Assembly: GCF_009663685.2 (NCBI RefSeq)
Contig: NZ_RCOG02000025.1
Coordinates: 1-64,000 of the forward strand
Length of the DNA: 64,000 bases
Origin: Cupriavidus sp. U2
GTDB lineage: Bacteria; Pseudomonadota; Gammaproteobacteria; Burkholderiales; Burkholderiaceae
Direction: 5' to 3'
Positions 27,758 through 36,563 of the stretch are shown here, piece by piece (the first letter of the stretch is position 1; every line of letters begins with the position of its first letter). The notes under the pieces were generated by a model, which made no database searches, was not told the origin of the DNA, and saw only the letters and a list, made by a program, of their open reading frames with translations. A program made the position numbers and the translations under genes.

Positions 27758-28639
27758 ATGCAAGTTGACTGTCAGAAGGCGTCGCACGACGCGCTGCCGG
27801 CGTCGGTGCAGCGTTACGATGTTCGTCGCGACGACGAGGTCTCTATCGAGGTATATGCCACGGGGAAGGGTCCCGTAGTCGTGCTGTTGCCATCGCTTGG
27901 TCGTGGTGCGATGGACATGCTCGAACTTGCTGAGCCGTTGGTGGGTGCCGGTTATCGTGTGCTCTGTCCTGAACCTAGGGGGAACGGTCGGAGCACTGGT
28001 CCCCTCGAAAACAAGACGCTGCACGATTGGGCTGCCGATATCGCCGCCGTGATCGAACACTCCGGTCAGGTACCGGTGGTCATCGTCGGACACGCCCACG
28101 GAAACTGGATTGCTCGGACAACTGCCAGCGACTATCCGCACTTAGTCAGTTCACTTGTGCTGCTAGCAGGCTCTGCCGGCAAGGTGCCTCGCGGGGTCGA
28201 TGCGGTACCTATTCCTGCGGAGATTCGTGCAAAGATCGAACAATGCGGAAATCTGGGCCTTCCTGATGACGTCCGTCTCGAAAGCCTGAAAGCAGTGTTC
28301 TTCGCGCCGGGTAACGATCCAACCAGTTGGTTGTCAGGCTGGAACACTGAACTGATGGCGATGCAGACCTTCGCTCAGAAACGGACGCCTGTAGACGACT
28401 TCTTCGCTGGCGGTGGCAAGCCAATCTTTAACGTCCAGGCGGAGTATGACGTCATTGCGCCTCAGCGGTACGCGAATGTCCTCAGCGAGTATTTGGGCGA
28501 ACAGGTCACGAATCATACAATTCGTAATGCTGCCCATGCACTGTTGCCAGAGCGTCTGGACGAAGTGGCCGAGGCAATTGTTGGATACCTCAAGGGGCGT
28601 TACGCTGCGGCCGAAAGCCCTGCGACCCCCGTCAGCTAA
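27758..28639 (+). CDS. Alpha/beta hydrolase-fold protein with Ala at the nucleophile position
   Basis: A 293-residue alpha/beta hydrolase. The oxyanion strand is VVVLLPSLGRGAMDM, the elbow is VVIVGHAHGNWIA near residue 112, and the late His is in NHTIRNAAHALLPERL. In classic members the elbow reads G-x-Ser-x-G; here it is G-H-A-H-G, so the serine nucleophile is absent. A subset of the fold is like this and may act as a lyase, a cofactor-free enzyme or a non-enzyme. Its stop overlaps the convergent LysR gene by eight bases. Confidence 0.85.
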   Translation: MQVDCQKASHDALPASVQRYDVRRDDEVSIEVYATGKGPVVVLLPSLGRGAMDMLELAEPLVGAGYRVLCPEPRGNGRSTGPLENKTLHDWAADIAAVIEHSGQVPVVIVGHAHGNWIARTTASDYPHLVSSLVLLAGSAGKVPRGVDAVPIPAEIRAKIEQCGNLGLPDDVRLESLKAVFFAPGNDPTSWLSGWNTELMAMQTFAQKRTPVDDFFAGGGKPIFNVQAEYDVIAPQRYANVLSEYLGEQVTNHTIRNAAHALLPERLDEVAEAIVGYLKGRYAAAESPATPVS

Positions 28640-29519
28640 TTATTGGCTCCCTCATAACGGTGGCAAGGACCTTGCGCACGAGTTCCCCTGGTCCTTGCTC
28701 GCGCCATATGGCATAGAGCTGAATATGCCCGGCAGTTTCTTCAATTTCACGAAAGACGACTCCGGGCATTCCTGCGCGAGCGTACGAGCGAGGTACGAGA
28801 GCAACCCCTAACCCGAGTCTGACCATCTGAAAGGTTGTCAGAGGATTACGCGCTGTATGCGCGATAGTCGGACTGAAGCCTGCATCCAGACACGATGCAA
28901 TCATGGCGTCAAAAAGAGCCGGCGCATGGTCGCGGGAAAAAGCAACCAAAGGCATACCCTCTAAATCTCGGATCGTGAGGTCCGACTTCGTCGTGAACTC
29001 ATGTCCCTCTGGCACGACGATCGAAAAGTGCTCAGTGAAAATAGGGGCCTTTTCGAGACCTGCTCGCGTAGGAACTGAGTGGACGACGCCGATATCAAGC
29101 TTTCCCTGCATGACGGCGTGCACCTGGTCAGCTGAGCCTATGTCGGTTACCGCGATATGCAGACCCGGAAAGCTTTCGCCCATACGTTTAAGGATCGTCG
29201 GTAACACGTGATAGATACCGGAGGTGACCATCCCGATCTGAAGGGTACCTATGTCACCCGCTGCGGTACGGCGTGCCGTGGATACTGCAACCCGCACTTG
29301 CTCGAGAACTGAGCGGCAGTCGGATTGAAAGGCGCGCCCTGCGTCGGTGAGCCTGACTTCCCTTCGGTTGCGGGTGAAGAGTTCTACGCCAATCTCGTCT
29401 TCCAGCGCCTTGATTTGCTGAGACAGAGGAGGTTGAGACATATGCAGTCGCACCGCAGCTTTGCTGAAGTTCAGTTCGTCAGCAACAGTGACGAAGTAGA
29501 GCAATTGGCGCAGTTCCAT
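28632..29519 (-). CDS. LysR-type transcription regulator 1
   Basis: A 295-residue LysR protein: the N-terminal winged helix MELRQLLYFVTVADELNFSK AAVRLHMSQPPLSQQIKALE, then a periplasmic-binding-like effector domain. Divergent from the Bug2-PrpD genes and convergent with the Ala-elbow hydrolase, so it probably controls both flanks; the CTATAACTC-N14-TATTGGA element occurs before each. Confidence 0.93.
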   Translation of the reverse strand: MELRQLLYFVTVADELNFSKAAVRLHMSQPPLSQQIKALEDEIGVELFTRNRREVRLTDAGRAFQSDCRSVLEQVRVAVSTARRTAAGDIGTLQIGMVTSGIYHVLPTILKRMGESFPGLHIAVTDIGSADQVHAVMQGKLDIGVVHSVPTRAGLEKAPIFTEHFSIVVPEGHEFTTKSDLTIRDLEGMPLVAFSRDHAPALFDAMIASCLDAGFSPTIAHTARNPLTTFQMVRLGLGVALVPRSYARAGMPGVVFREIEETAGHIQLYAIWREQGPGELVRKVLATVMREPIIS

Positions 29520-29611
29520 CCGACTTCCCTTGTGTTTCCCAGCGTAAGGATAGCTCGAAGTGCATTCTTTGGATGCTAGGGAAGACGTGAGGCCTGTCTG
29601 ATTCGTCAGCC

Positions 29612-29641
29612 CTATAACTCATGGAGGCAATCAGTATTGGA
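29612..29641. promoter_or_regulatory. Second copy of CTATAACTC-N14-TATTGGA between LysR1 and Bug2
   Basis: CTATAACTC at 29612-29620 and TATTGGA at 29635-29641, spaced exactly as at 27648. Other dyads in the same intergenic region are CTGA-TTCG-TCAG (29598-29609) and GCAT-N7-ATGC (29562-29576). Confidence 0.5.
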
Positions 29642-29732
29642 CGCTTGGCGGGGCGATTCTTAAAGTGGGCTGCATGCGCGGTCGGTGCTCACGACCGGCC
29701 AGCAGCATAAGAACACTTAGGAGGAGACTTCC

Positions 29733-30722
29733 ATGGCGGTATTTGGATTTAGCACGCGACGTGTCGTCACCGGCCTTGCTGGTGCCCTGTCGATGGCAAT
29801 CGGCCTGTCCTCGCATGCGGCGGGGGACTACCCGAATCGGCCCATCAAGATGGTGATTCCCTACACCCCCGGCGGATCCATCGATACGGTTGGCCGGCTG
29901 GTCGCGGCGCAACTGCAGCGTCAGATGGGGCAACCCATTATTGTGGAGAACCGCCCAGGCGCGTCAGGGATGATCGGATCGGAAGCGGTTGCCAAGGCTC
30001 AGTCGGATGGCTATACGCTTCTCTTCAACGCCTCTAGCCAAGTCTATCTACCTCTGGTTGCAAAGAACGCACCGTATGACGCGATCAAGGACTATACCGC
30101 GATTGGTCAAATTGGCCACGTACCGCTGCTGGTGGTCGCGAATCCGAATGTTCCTGCAAACTCTCTGCGCGAACTTGTACAGCTCGCGAAGGCGAAGCCG
30201 AAAGCCTACACCTGGGCAACATCCGGGCTAGGCACTACCAGTCATCTTACTGAAGAGATGATTCGCCACTCGTTCAAGCTCGAAATGGAAATTGTGTCCT
30301 ACAAGGGAGCAGTTCCCCAGCTCAATGACGTAATGGGGGGCCATGTGACAGCTGCCGTATCCCCAATGCCTGGTGTGTATCCATTCGTGAAGGGGGGACG
30401 GTTGAAGGTTCTCGCGGTCACCAGCAGCAAGCGGATTCCTCAACTTCCCAATGTCCCGACGGTAGCGGAGAGTGGGCTGCCAGGTTTTGAATTGCTGTCG
30501 TGGTACGGCATCTGGGGCCCGGCGAACCTGCCGGCGGACATCACGCAACGTCTTTCGCGAGAAATCAACAAAGCAGTTCAAGATCCCGCAGTGAAGGCTC
30601 GGTTCTCCGATATGTCGTTCGAACCGGTGCAATCGACCCCAGAGCAGTTCAAGGCTTTGATTAACTCCGACCTTACCAAAGTATCCGCCATCGTCAAGGC
30701 GGCCAACATTCAGATTGATTGA
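29733..30722 (+). CDS. Bug-family periplasmic solute-binding protein 2
   Basis: A 329-residue Bug receptor with a twin-arginine-like signal (FSTRRVVTGLAGALSMAIGL), then YPNRPIKMVIPYTPGGSIDTVGR, VENRPGASGMIGSEAV, and VPTVAESGLPGFELLSWYGIWG. The pocket motif has Ser-Ile in place of the more usual Gly-Thr/Ala before Asp, hinting at a different ligand from Bug1. AGGAGGAG stands eight bases before the ATG. It is followed within eight bases by MmgE/PrpD gene 1. Confidence 0.92.
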   Translation: MAVFGFSTRRVVTGLAGALSMAIGLSSHAAGDYPNRPIKMVIPYTPGGSIDTVGRLVAAQLQRQMGQPIIVENRPGASGMIGSEAVAKAQSDGYTLLFNASSQVYLPLVAKNAPYDAIKDYTAIGQIGHVPLLVVANPNVPANSLRELVQLAKAKPKAYTWATSGLGTTSHLTEEMIRHSFKLEMEIVSYKGAVPQLNDVMGGHVTAAVSPMPGVYPFVKGGRLKVLAVTSSKRIPQLPNVPTVAESGLPGFELLSWYGIWGPANLPADITQRLSREINKAVQDPAVKARFSDMSFEPVQSTPEQFKALINSDLTKVSAIVKAANIQID

Positions 30723-30729
30723 AGTAGGA

Positions 30730-32121
30730 ATGACTGCCTATCTCGACCGGCCTGATGTTGCCATTACAACATCGCTTGCGTCATGGATTTCTAGCGTAAC
30801 GAATGCCGACCTGCCGGCGGAGGTAAGAGAGGCCGTCGGCTTGCTGTCTCTCGACACTTTTGGGGCTGGACTTACTGGCCATGACCAACCGTGGTCAAAA
30901 GCCATCGCAGGTTGGGCTGCCGACGGCAGTCAGGTTCCGCGTGTCAACGGAGCGCGCGCGTGGGGCAGTTCGACGCCGCTATATCGCGCAGCCGATGCCG
31001 CTCTTGTGAATGGCGCAGCGGCTCACGCGTACGAGCTGGACGATTTTCACAACGCAAAGGTCCATCTCGGCGCTGTTGTGTTGCCGGCAGTCTTCGCTTT
31101 GGCAGAACTGCACGATGTAGAACCCGAGCGGGTGGAAACCGCAATCGCCGTGGGCTACGAGACGATGATCCGCTGCTCCCTCGCTTTGCAGCCTGCGCTT
31201 GCCCGCATGAAGGGGTGGCACATGACTGCCGTGTGCGCACCTCTGGGTGCTGCGGCGGCTTCGGCGGTCATGCTCGGCCTCGACGCTCTACGGACCTCTT
31301 GGGCACTCGGCCTCGCCGGTACCCAATCAGGTGGCCTCTTCGCATTCGCATGCGATGGTTCCGACTCGAAGCGCTTCCATCCGGGTCGCGGGGCTCATGC
31401 TGGCGTGATGTCTGCCGAGCTGGCGGCGCGCGGACTCACGGGGCCAGGAAAGCTGTTCGAGACCGAAGATGGCGGCTGGTTGAAGGCGTTTTCGGATGAT
31501 CCTAGACCGGGCGAAATCCTCGAGGGCTTGGGCCGGGAGTGGCGTATGCCGCGGACAAATTTCAAGCCGTATGCCTGCTGTGGCAGTGCGCACTCGCACG
31601 TGGACTGCGCCCTTCAGCTGAGGGAAAAGTGGTCTCGCCATGGGAGTATCAGGGTCGGTATGCCTACTGTCGTGGACGTGCAGTGCGGTTACAGCTATGA
31701 GCCGGGAAGCGTGCTGAACGCCCAGATGAGCGGACGCTACAGCTTAGCCGTGGCCCTTATCGATGGACAGGTCCTCCCTCCCCAGTTTGACGACAAGCGG
31801 CTGTCTGACCCGGAGGTTGTCGCACTTGCCAACGCAATGGAGATCGTCCGCGATCCCCAGCTCGATGCGCTGTATCCGGCGAGCTTCTGCGGATGGGTGG
31901 AGCTTGAGTCTCGGGATGGTAGGCGCGTACGGGCGAACCGAACTAATCCGTCAGGCTCAGCGGAGAATCCTGAGCGCCCGGCGGCCATTTTTGCGAAGTT
32001 CAGGGCATTGACAGAGTCTGCCTTGTCACCGGCGCAAGGAGACGAGTTGATCGCTGCTTTTGGAAAGCTGAGCACGACGCCCGTCAAGGATATCCTTAGC
32101 TTGGCCGTTCCCCGAAACTAG
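30730..32121 (+). CDS. MmgE/PrpD-family protein 1
   Basis: A 463-residue MmgE/PrpD protein. The family includes 2-methylcitrate dehydratase, aconitate decarboxylase and iminodisuccinate epimerase, acting on small tri- and dicarboxylates. The core VNGAAAHAYELDDFHNAKVHLGAVVLPAVFA contains the HxxELDD-type motif, and FKPYACCGSAHSHVDCAL is the His/Cys-bearing active-site loop. The ATG at 30730 is preceded by GTAGGA; a TTG at 30715 would overlap bug2. Its stop overlaps the convergent LysR2 gene by four bases. Substrate unknown; a polycarboxylate is inferred from the family and the Bug context. Confidence 0.88.
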   Translation: MTAYLDRPDVAITTSLASWISSVTNADLPAEVREAVGLLSLDTFGAGLTGHDQPWSKAIAGWAADGSQVPRVNGARAWGSSTPLYRAADAALVNGAAAHAYELDDFHNAKVHLGAVVLPAVFALAELHDVEPERVETAIAVGYETMIRCSLALQPALARMKGWHMTAVCAPLGAAAASAVMLGLDALRTSWALGLAGTQSGGLFAFACDGSDSKRFHPGRGAHAGVMSAELAARGLTGPGKLFETEDGGWLKAFSDDPRPGEILEGLGREWRMPRTNFKPYACCGSAHSHVDCALQLREKWSRHGSIRVGMPTVVDVQCGYSYEPGSVLNAQMSGRYSLAVALIDGQVLPPQFDDKRLSDPEVVALANAMEIVRDPQLDALYPASFCGWVELESRDGRRVRANRTNPSGSAENPERPAAIFAKFRALTESALSPAQGDELIAAFGKLSTTPVKDILSLAVPRN

Positions 32122-33017
32122 GTAGCTGAACTGTCCAGGTCCCGAACTCCGAGTGCCTTCAAAGCCCGCAGCAGTACCGGCGATTGGTTCGTGGGGTTCC
32201 AAATTGCAGAGTACTCCGCCACGGCTGAGACATCGTTTAGCTCTCTCAGTGCTACGCCGGGCAAGGAAGCTTTAGCAAGCGTCGCAGGGACAAGAGCGAA
32301 CCCTCGTCCCAAGCCTACTAGGCTGACCACGGAAAGCAGGTGCTTGGCATAGTGGCGGATGTGGGGGCTGAATCCAGCTTGCACGCACGTGGCGGTAACG
32401 AGGTCGAAGTACGCGGGTGCACTGTCTCGCGGAATTGTGACGAAAGGGACATCTGCTAGCTGGAAAAGGTCGATCTTCCTACGCTTTGCCGCAGGGTGGT
32501 CGTCCGGTAACGCGGCAACCAGACGCTCCTTGTGAACGACGTGGGCGCGCAACTCAGCAGGTGGTGTCCCTATTTGGGCGAATCCAAGATCAATCCGGTC
32601 GCGTTGCAAGGCGTCTACTTGCTCCGCTGTGCTGATTTCCTCCCAGGTCAGGTCAATCTCACCGATGTCTTTCTCGAACTTCCTGACAATGTTCTCGATG
32701 TTCATGTAGAGGACAGCCGCTACAAAACCAATGCGAAGGTAGCCGATGTCGCCGTGTTCTGCCTTCTTGACCGCCTCTACCGTTGCATCAAGCTGGTTCA
32801 GCATGCGGCGTGCTTCGCGCACCAGCGCCGAGCCTGCGGGTGTCAGCTTGACAGTACGTCGGTTGCGGTCGAAAAGTTGCACGCCTAAATCTTCCTCCAA
32901 CTGCTGGATATGCTTTGTCAGCGGTGGTTGGGATATCGAGAGCCTTTGCGCGGCGCGGCCGAAATGGAGTTCCTCGGCGAGCACTAGAAAAAGGCGGAGA
33001 GTCCTGAGTTCGAGCAT
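32118..33017 (-). CDS. LysR-type transcription regulator 2
   Basis: A LysR protein of 299 residues (or 305 if an upstream ATG at 33035 is used; neither has a good Shine-Dalgarno). The HTH is ELRTLRLFLVLAEELHFGRA AQRLSISQPPLTKHIQQLE. It resembles LysR1 in length and layout. It is divergent from the CMD-like gene; a TAATCGGGAATTA T-N11-A box at 33071-33083 in the shared space is the probable binding site. Confidence 0.92.
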   Translation of the reverse strand: MLELRTLRLFLVLAEELHFGRAAQRLSISQPPLTKHIQQLEEDLGVQLFDRNRRTVKLTPAGSALVREARRMLNQLDATVEAVKKAEHGDIGYLRIGFVAAVLYMNIENIVRKFEKDIGEIDLTWEEISTAEQVDALQRDRIDLGFAQIGTPPAELRAHVVHKERLVAALPDDHPAAKRRKIDLFQLADVPFVTIPRDSAPAYFDLVTATCVQAGFSPHIRHYAKHLLSVVSLVGLGRGFALVPATLAKASLPGVALRELNDVSAVAEYSAIWNPTNQSPVLLRALKALGVRDLDSSAT

Positions 33018-33069
33018 TTGGAGGAGGTGCTGCATCGCAGCACGAGGGTGTCGATTGGTCTAACTTATT

Positions 33070-33111
33070 CTAATCGGGAATTAGTCTCTTCCGAAATTTG
33101 TATTGGACGCT
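33070..33111. promoter_or_regulatory. LysR box CTAAT-CGGGA-ATTAG and nearby GTATTGGACGCT
   Basis: The perfect dyad CTAAT-N5-ATTAG at 33070-33084 contains the T-N11-A signature of LysR sites. GTATTGGACGCT at 33100-33111 is identical to 29634-29645 upstream of Bug2, tying the two promoters together. Confidence 0.55.
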
Positions 33112-33251
33112 ATCGATCGGTCCACCCAAAATATAGCCATCAAACCAAAAATGAAACGGAGACAAGCCTTACCTGGCGGCACATCGATACTCATCGATGG
33201 CGGCGCCCGGTGCGGTGTTCCGGTTCATTCTCACTTCGGAACACAAGCACC

Positions 33252-33806
33252 ATGGAACGTCTCCAGCCACTCAAGCCTGAAGAACTGTCGCCGGAACAGC
33301 GAGAGGTGTACGACGCTATCGCATCCGGTCCACGTGGCCAAGTACGTGGCCCGCTGGCCATGTGGCTGCACCGCGCAGGTCTTGCCAGCCGCGCCCAAGC
33401 ACTTGGCCAGTACTGCCGTTATGACTCGGCCCTGCCGCCGCGACTGTCCGAGCTTGCCATTCTTGTAATGGCCCGGACTTGGATGGCTGAGTTCGAGTGG
33501 TGGGCCCACAAGCCTATCGCGCTGAAGGCTGGCGTGCCGTCCGACGTGGTCGAAGCGATTCGCGTTGGAAAGACGCCGGAGTTTTCGCTCGCCGATGAAG
33601 CAGTCGTCTACGACTTCATTACTGAGCTCCACGCTACGCGCAATGTCTCGGATGCGCTCTACCAGCGCGCACTTGATGTCCTTGGCAAGGATATGGTCGT
33701 AGACCTGGTGGGCGTCGCTGGGTACTACACGCTGATCTCCATGACCATCAACGTGTTTGGCGTCGTGCCTCCCGACGGGAGCGCGCCGGAGCTCCAGAAA
33801 GCCTAA
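33252..33806 (+). CDS. Carboxymuconolactone decarboxylase-family protein
   Basis: A 184-residue all-helical CMD-like protein: LSPEQREVYDAIASGPRGQVRGPLAMWLHRAGLA, then RLSELAILVMARTWMAEFEWWAHKPIALKAGV. Here the AhpD CxxC is replaced by the EFEWWAH motif, as in the non-redox CMD-like branch with Glu and His. Members decarboxylate or isomerise lactones from aromatic ring cleavage; many are uncharacterised. The ATG at 33252 starts the conserved domain; longer frames upstream are not supported. First gene of a plus-strand run CMD-SDR-Bug3-amidohydrolase-SMP30-Bug4. Confidence 0.88.
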   Translation: MERLQPLKPEELSPEQREVYDAIASGPRGQVRGPLAMWLHRAGLASRAQALGQYCRYDSALPPRLSELAILVMARTWMAEFEWWAHKPIALKAGVPSDVVEAIRVGKTPEFSLADEAVVYDFITELHATRNVSDALYQRALDVLGKDMVVDLVGVAGYYTLISMTINVFGVVPPDGSAPELQKA

Positions 33807-33863
33807 CGGCTCGGAGATCCCCAATTAACTTCGTTTGCGAATCAACAGATAGAGGTATTCAGA

Positions 33864-34664
33864 ATGGCTGGTCGTCTGGAAGGAAAAGTCGTCATCGTCA
33901 CCGGTGCAGGTTGTGTTGGTCCGGGTTGGGGTAATGGTCGTGCTGTGGCAGTGCGTTTCGCTGAAGAAGGCGCGAAGGTCTTCGCGGTGGACAAGAACCA
34001 AGATCCGATGGTGGAAACCTTGGACCGCCTGGCAGCCGTTGGTGGAGAGTTTGCATCGCATCTCTGCGATGTGACTGACTCTGCAGCCGTCGCAGCCATG
34101 GTTGAGGCCTGTGTTGAGCGATTTGGTCGCGTGGACATCCTGGTCAACAACGTTGGAGGGTCCGCGAAGGGTGGCCCAGTTCAACTGAGTGAAGAAGACT
34201 GGGATCGTCAACTTAACTTCAACCTGAAGAGCGTCTTCCTGACGTGCAAGCACGTGCTGCCGCACATGGAAAAGCAGGGCAGCGGCGCCATCGTGAATAC
34301 CGCGTCGACGTCGGGTATCCGCTGGACTGGGGCTGCTCAAGTGGGTTACGCATCGGCCAAGGCCGCCATCATCCAGTTCTCTCGCGTGGTCGCAGTCGAA
34401 TATGCAAAGAAGAACGTTCGCGTGAACACGGTTGTTCCTGGTCAGATGCACACGCCGATGGTTGAGGCGCGTCTTGCGGGCCAGCGAGCCGGCGGCGACG
34501 TCGATTCGCTGCTGGCGCAACGTCAGGCTCGAATTCCCCTTGGCTTTATGGGCGATGGTCGCGACACAGCAAACGCGGCGCTCTTCCTGGCCTCGGACGA
34601 AGCTCGGTTCGTTACCGGCACTGAGATCGTTGTCGACGGTGGTATGAGCGTTCGCTGCGACTAG
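33864..34664 (+). CDS. Short-chain dehydrogenase/reductase
   Basis: A 266-residue classical SDR. The cofactor loop is TGAGCVGPGWGNGRA, with a few extra residues against the usual TGxxxGIG; then the catalytic Ser region NTASTSGIRW and the YASAK active-site pair. The C-terminal ALFLASDEARFVTGTEIVVDGG is standard. It probably oxidises a hydroxy acid or diol in the pathway. RBS-like AGAGG sits well before the ATG; spacing to the preceding gene is 57 bases. Confidence 0.92.
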   Translation: MAGRLEGKVVIVTGAGCVGPGWGNGRAVAVRFAEEGAKVFAVDKNQDPMVETLDRLAAVGGEFASHLCDVTDSAAVAAMVEACVERFGRVDILVNNVGGSAKGGPVQLSEEDWDRQLNFNLKSVFLTCKHVLPHMEKQGSGAIVNTASTSGIRWTGAAQVGYASAKAAIIQFSRVVAVEYAKKNVRVNTVVPGQMHTPMVEARLAGQRAGGDVDSLLAQRQARIPLGFMGDGRDTANAALFLASDEARFVTGTEIVVDGGMSVRCD

Positions 34665-34708
34665 CCCCGAATCCCACATTACAGAGCAAGAGAAGTCTAG
34701 GAGTCGCA

Positions 34709-35704
34709 ATGAAGTCAAGTTTTCGCGTGACGCGTCGTCGGTCGCTCGGCCTGGTGGCTGCTGCTGTACTGGGGGTCGTAGCATGGCCCGCCGTAGCCGC
34801 TGGGGCTTATCCGGACAAACCGATCCGGCTGGTGGTGGCGTTCTCGGCTGGAGGTCCCACTGATATCATCGCTCGCGTCATTGCGAAAGACATGAGTTCT
34901 CGGCTGGGGCAGCAAATTATCGTCGATAACCGTCCAGGCGCGGGTGGCAACATTGCGGCGGAATTTGTAGCAAAGTCGCCGGCCGACGGGTATACGCTGC
35001 TCTATAACAGCTCCTCGATCGCGATCTCTCCTGCGCTGTTCAACCTTCCGAAGCTGAATCCGGACCAGATTTTCGCGCCGGTCGGTTACGCAGCGAATGT
35101 GCCGCTCGTCCTCATCGTGAACTCGGCGTCCCCGGTTAAGACACCGGCGGACTTTATCAAATTGCTGAAGGACAAGCCAGGTCAGCTGAATTTTGGATCG
35201 TCAGGTAACGGCACCATTGATCACCTCACGAGTGCGGTGTTCGCCGACAAGACGAAGACGAAGTTCAACCACGTGCCGTACAAGGGCAACGCGGCGGCAC
35301 TGCCCGACCTTCTGGCTGGCCGTATTGATTTCATGATGTCGGGAAGCTTGAACGCAGTCCTGCCATTCATCAAAGATGGAAAGCTCCGCGCAATTGCAGC
35401 CACGACGTCGAAGAGAGTGTCGGTTTTGCCTGATGTTCCAACCTTGGCGGAAACCGTAATCCCTGGATTTGACTCGGGGACATGGCAAGGCATCGTAGCG
35501 CCGGCAGGCGCTCCGACGCCGGTCGTCGAGCGACTGAATCGCGAACTGAACCAGACTCTCAAGTCGCCGGAAGTCGTGAAGGCTCTGCAAGCACAAGGTG
35601 CGGATCCCACCGGCGGTACGCCTGCGCAGTATCACGAGCTCATCCACAAGGAATACGTCCGTTGGACGAAGGTTGTCAAAGAGACTGGCGCTACGGCGAA
35701 CTAA
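34709..35704 (+). CDS. Bug-family periplasmic solute-binding protein 3
   Basis: A 331-residue Bug receptor. The signal region VTRRRSLGLVAAAVLGVVAW has a twin-arginine look; mature motifs are YPDKPIRLVVAFSAGGPTDIIAR, VDNRPGAGGNIA and VPTLAETVIPGFDSGTWQGIV. AGGAG lies seven bases before the ATG. It is followed within 21 bases by the amidohydrolase, so the binding protein is coded together with catabolic enzymes. Confidence 0.92.
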   Translation: MKSSFRVTRRRSLGLVAAAVLGVVAWPAVAAGAYPDKPIRLVVAFSAGGPTDIIARVIAKDMSSRLGQQIIVDNRPGAGGNIAAEFVAKSPADGYTLLYNSSSIAISPALFNLPKLNPDQIFAPVGYAANVPLVLIVNSASPVKTPADFIKLLKDKPGQLNFGSSGNGTIDHLTSAVFADKTKTKFNHVPYKGNAAALPDLLAGRIDFMMSGSLNAVLPFIKDGKLRAIAATTSKRVSVLPDVPTLAETVIPGFDSGTWQGIVAPAGAPTPVVERLNRELNQTLKSPEVVKALQAQGADPTGGTPAQYHELIHKEYVRWTKVVKETGATAN

Positions 35705-35725
35705 ATGATTGAAGGCAGGGAAAGT

Positions 35726-36541
35726 ATGTCGGTTTCCACTCCGGTGTGGGATTGCCACACCCATATCTATGGCCCGTATGACCGGTATCCGCTCCCGAAG
35801 GAAGCGCTCTACGTTCCCGAGGCAGCACCATTCGATGCCCTGCGAGCCGTACACAAATCGATAGGCATCACCCACGGTGTCATTGTCCAGGCAGCGAACT
35901 ATGGGTCGAATCATTGCGCGTTGCTGACAGCTCTGGATGCTAGCAAAGGGACGTATCGAGGTATCGCCGTCATTTCGCCTGACATCTCGGATGAGAAGCT
36001 CGCGATGATGGCGACTCGCGGCGTCAAGGGGATTCGGATTGGTTTGATGAGCCATCTGGGCAACTCGTTTGATGCGGGAAAGGTGCGAGCGCTTGTTGAG
36101 CGCATCCGACCGTATGGTTGGCACGCACTGATCCACGGAGAGCCCAAGAACGTTATTGCGGCCGTGGATGCCGCTGGCCACTACGGCGTCAAGCTCGTCA
36201 TAGACCACATGGCTCGCCTCGCCGTTGACGCGCCAGACCTGGCTGCCTGCCTTGATGACGTCTGCACGCTGCTTCGCCAGGAGAACGTATGGATTAAGGT
36301 TTCCGGAGTTGACCGTATTACTAAGGGTCGGCTGGACGCGGCGGAGGCAAAAACGGTGTTGCAGCGCCTCCTCGAAGCGGCGCCGAAGCGCGCAATTTGG
36401 GGAACGGACTGGCCCCACCCGAACCTGACCTACCCTGTGCCTAAGGACGATGCGCTGCTCTCTTGGTTTGGTTCCGCTGTCGGTGATGAAGCAATGCTGA
36501 GAGCCGTTCTATCTGAGAACCCCAGCAGCTTGTATCAATAA
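35726..36541 (+). CDS. LigI-type amidohydrolase (TIM-barrel hydrolase, COG3618-like)
   Basis: A 271-residue amidohydrolase-2 family protein. The metal/active-site His pair is in WDCHTHIYGPYDRYPL; HALIHGEPKN, LVIDHMARL and GTDWPHPN with the catalytic Asp follow. Layout resembles 2-pyrone-4,6-dicarboxylate lactonase (LigI) and related lactone hydrolases. AGGGAAAG precedes the ATG at 35726; an ATG at 35705 is also in frame. Together with the SMP-30 lactonase just downstream it suggests opening of a lactone intermediate. Exact substrate not determined from sequence. Confidence 0.88.
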   Translation: MSVSTPVWDCHTHIYGPYDRYPLPKEALYVPEAAPFDALRAVHKSIGITHGVIVQAANYGSNHCALLTALDASKGTYRGIAVISPDISDEKLAMMATRGVKGIRIGLMSHLGNSFDAGKVRALVERIRPYGWHALIHGEPKNVIAAVDAAGHYGVKLVIDHMARLAVDAPDLAACLDDVCTLLRQENVWIKVSGVDRITKGRLDAAEAKTVLQRLLEAAPKRAIWGTDWPHPNLTYPVPKDDALLSWFGSAVGDEAMLRAVLSENPSSLYQ

Positions 36542-36563
36542 CAATCCCAGAGAGGAGACCATC

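Noticed and set aside
35201..36418. A 405-codon minus-strand frame opposite Bug3 and the amidohydrolase
   Set aside because: Overlaps two well-supported genes on the other strand and has no recognisable domain.
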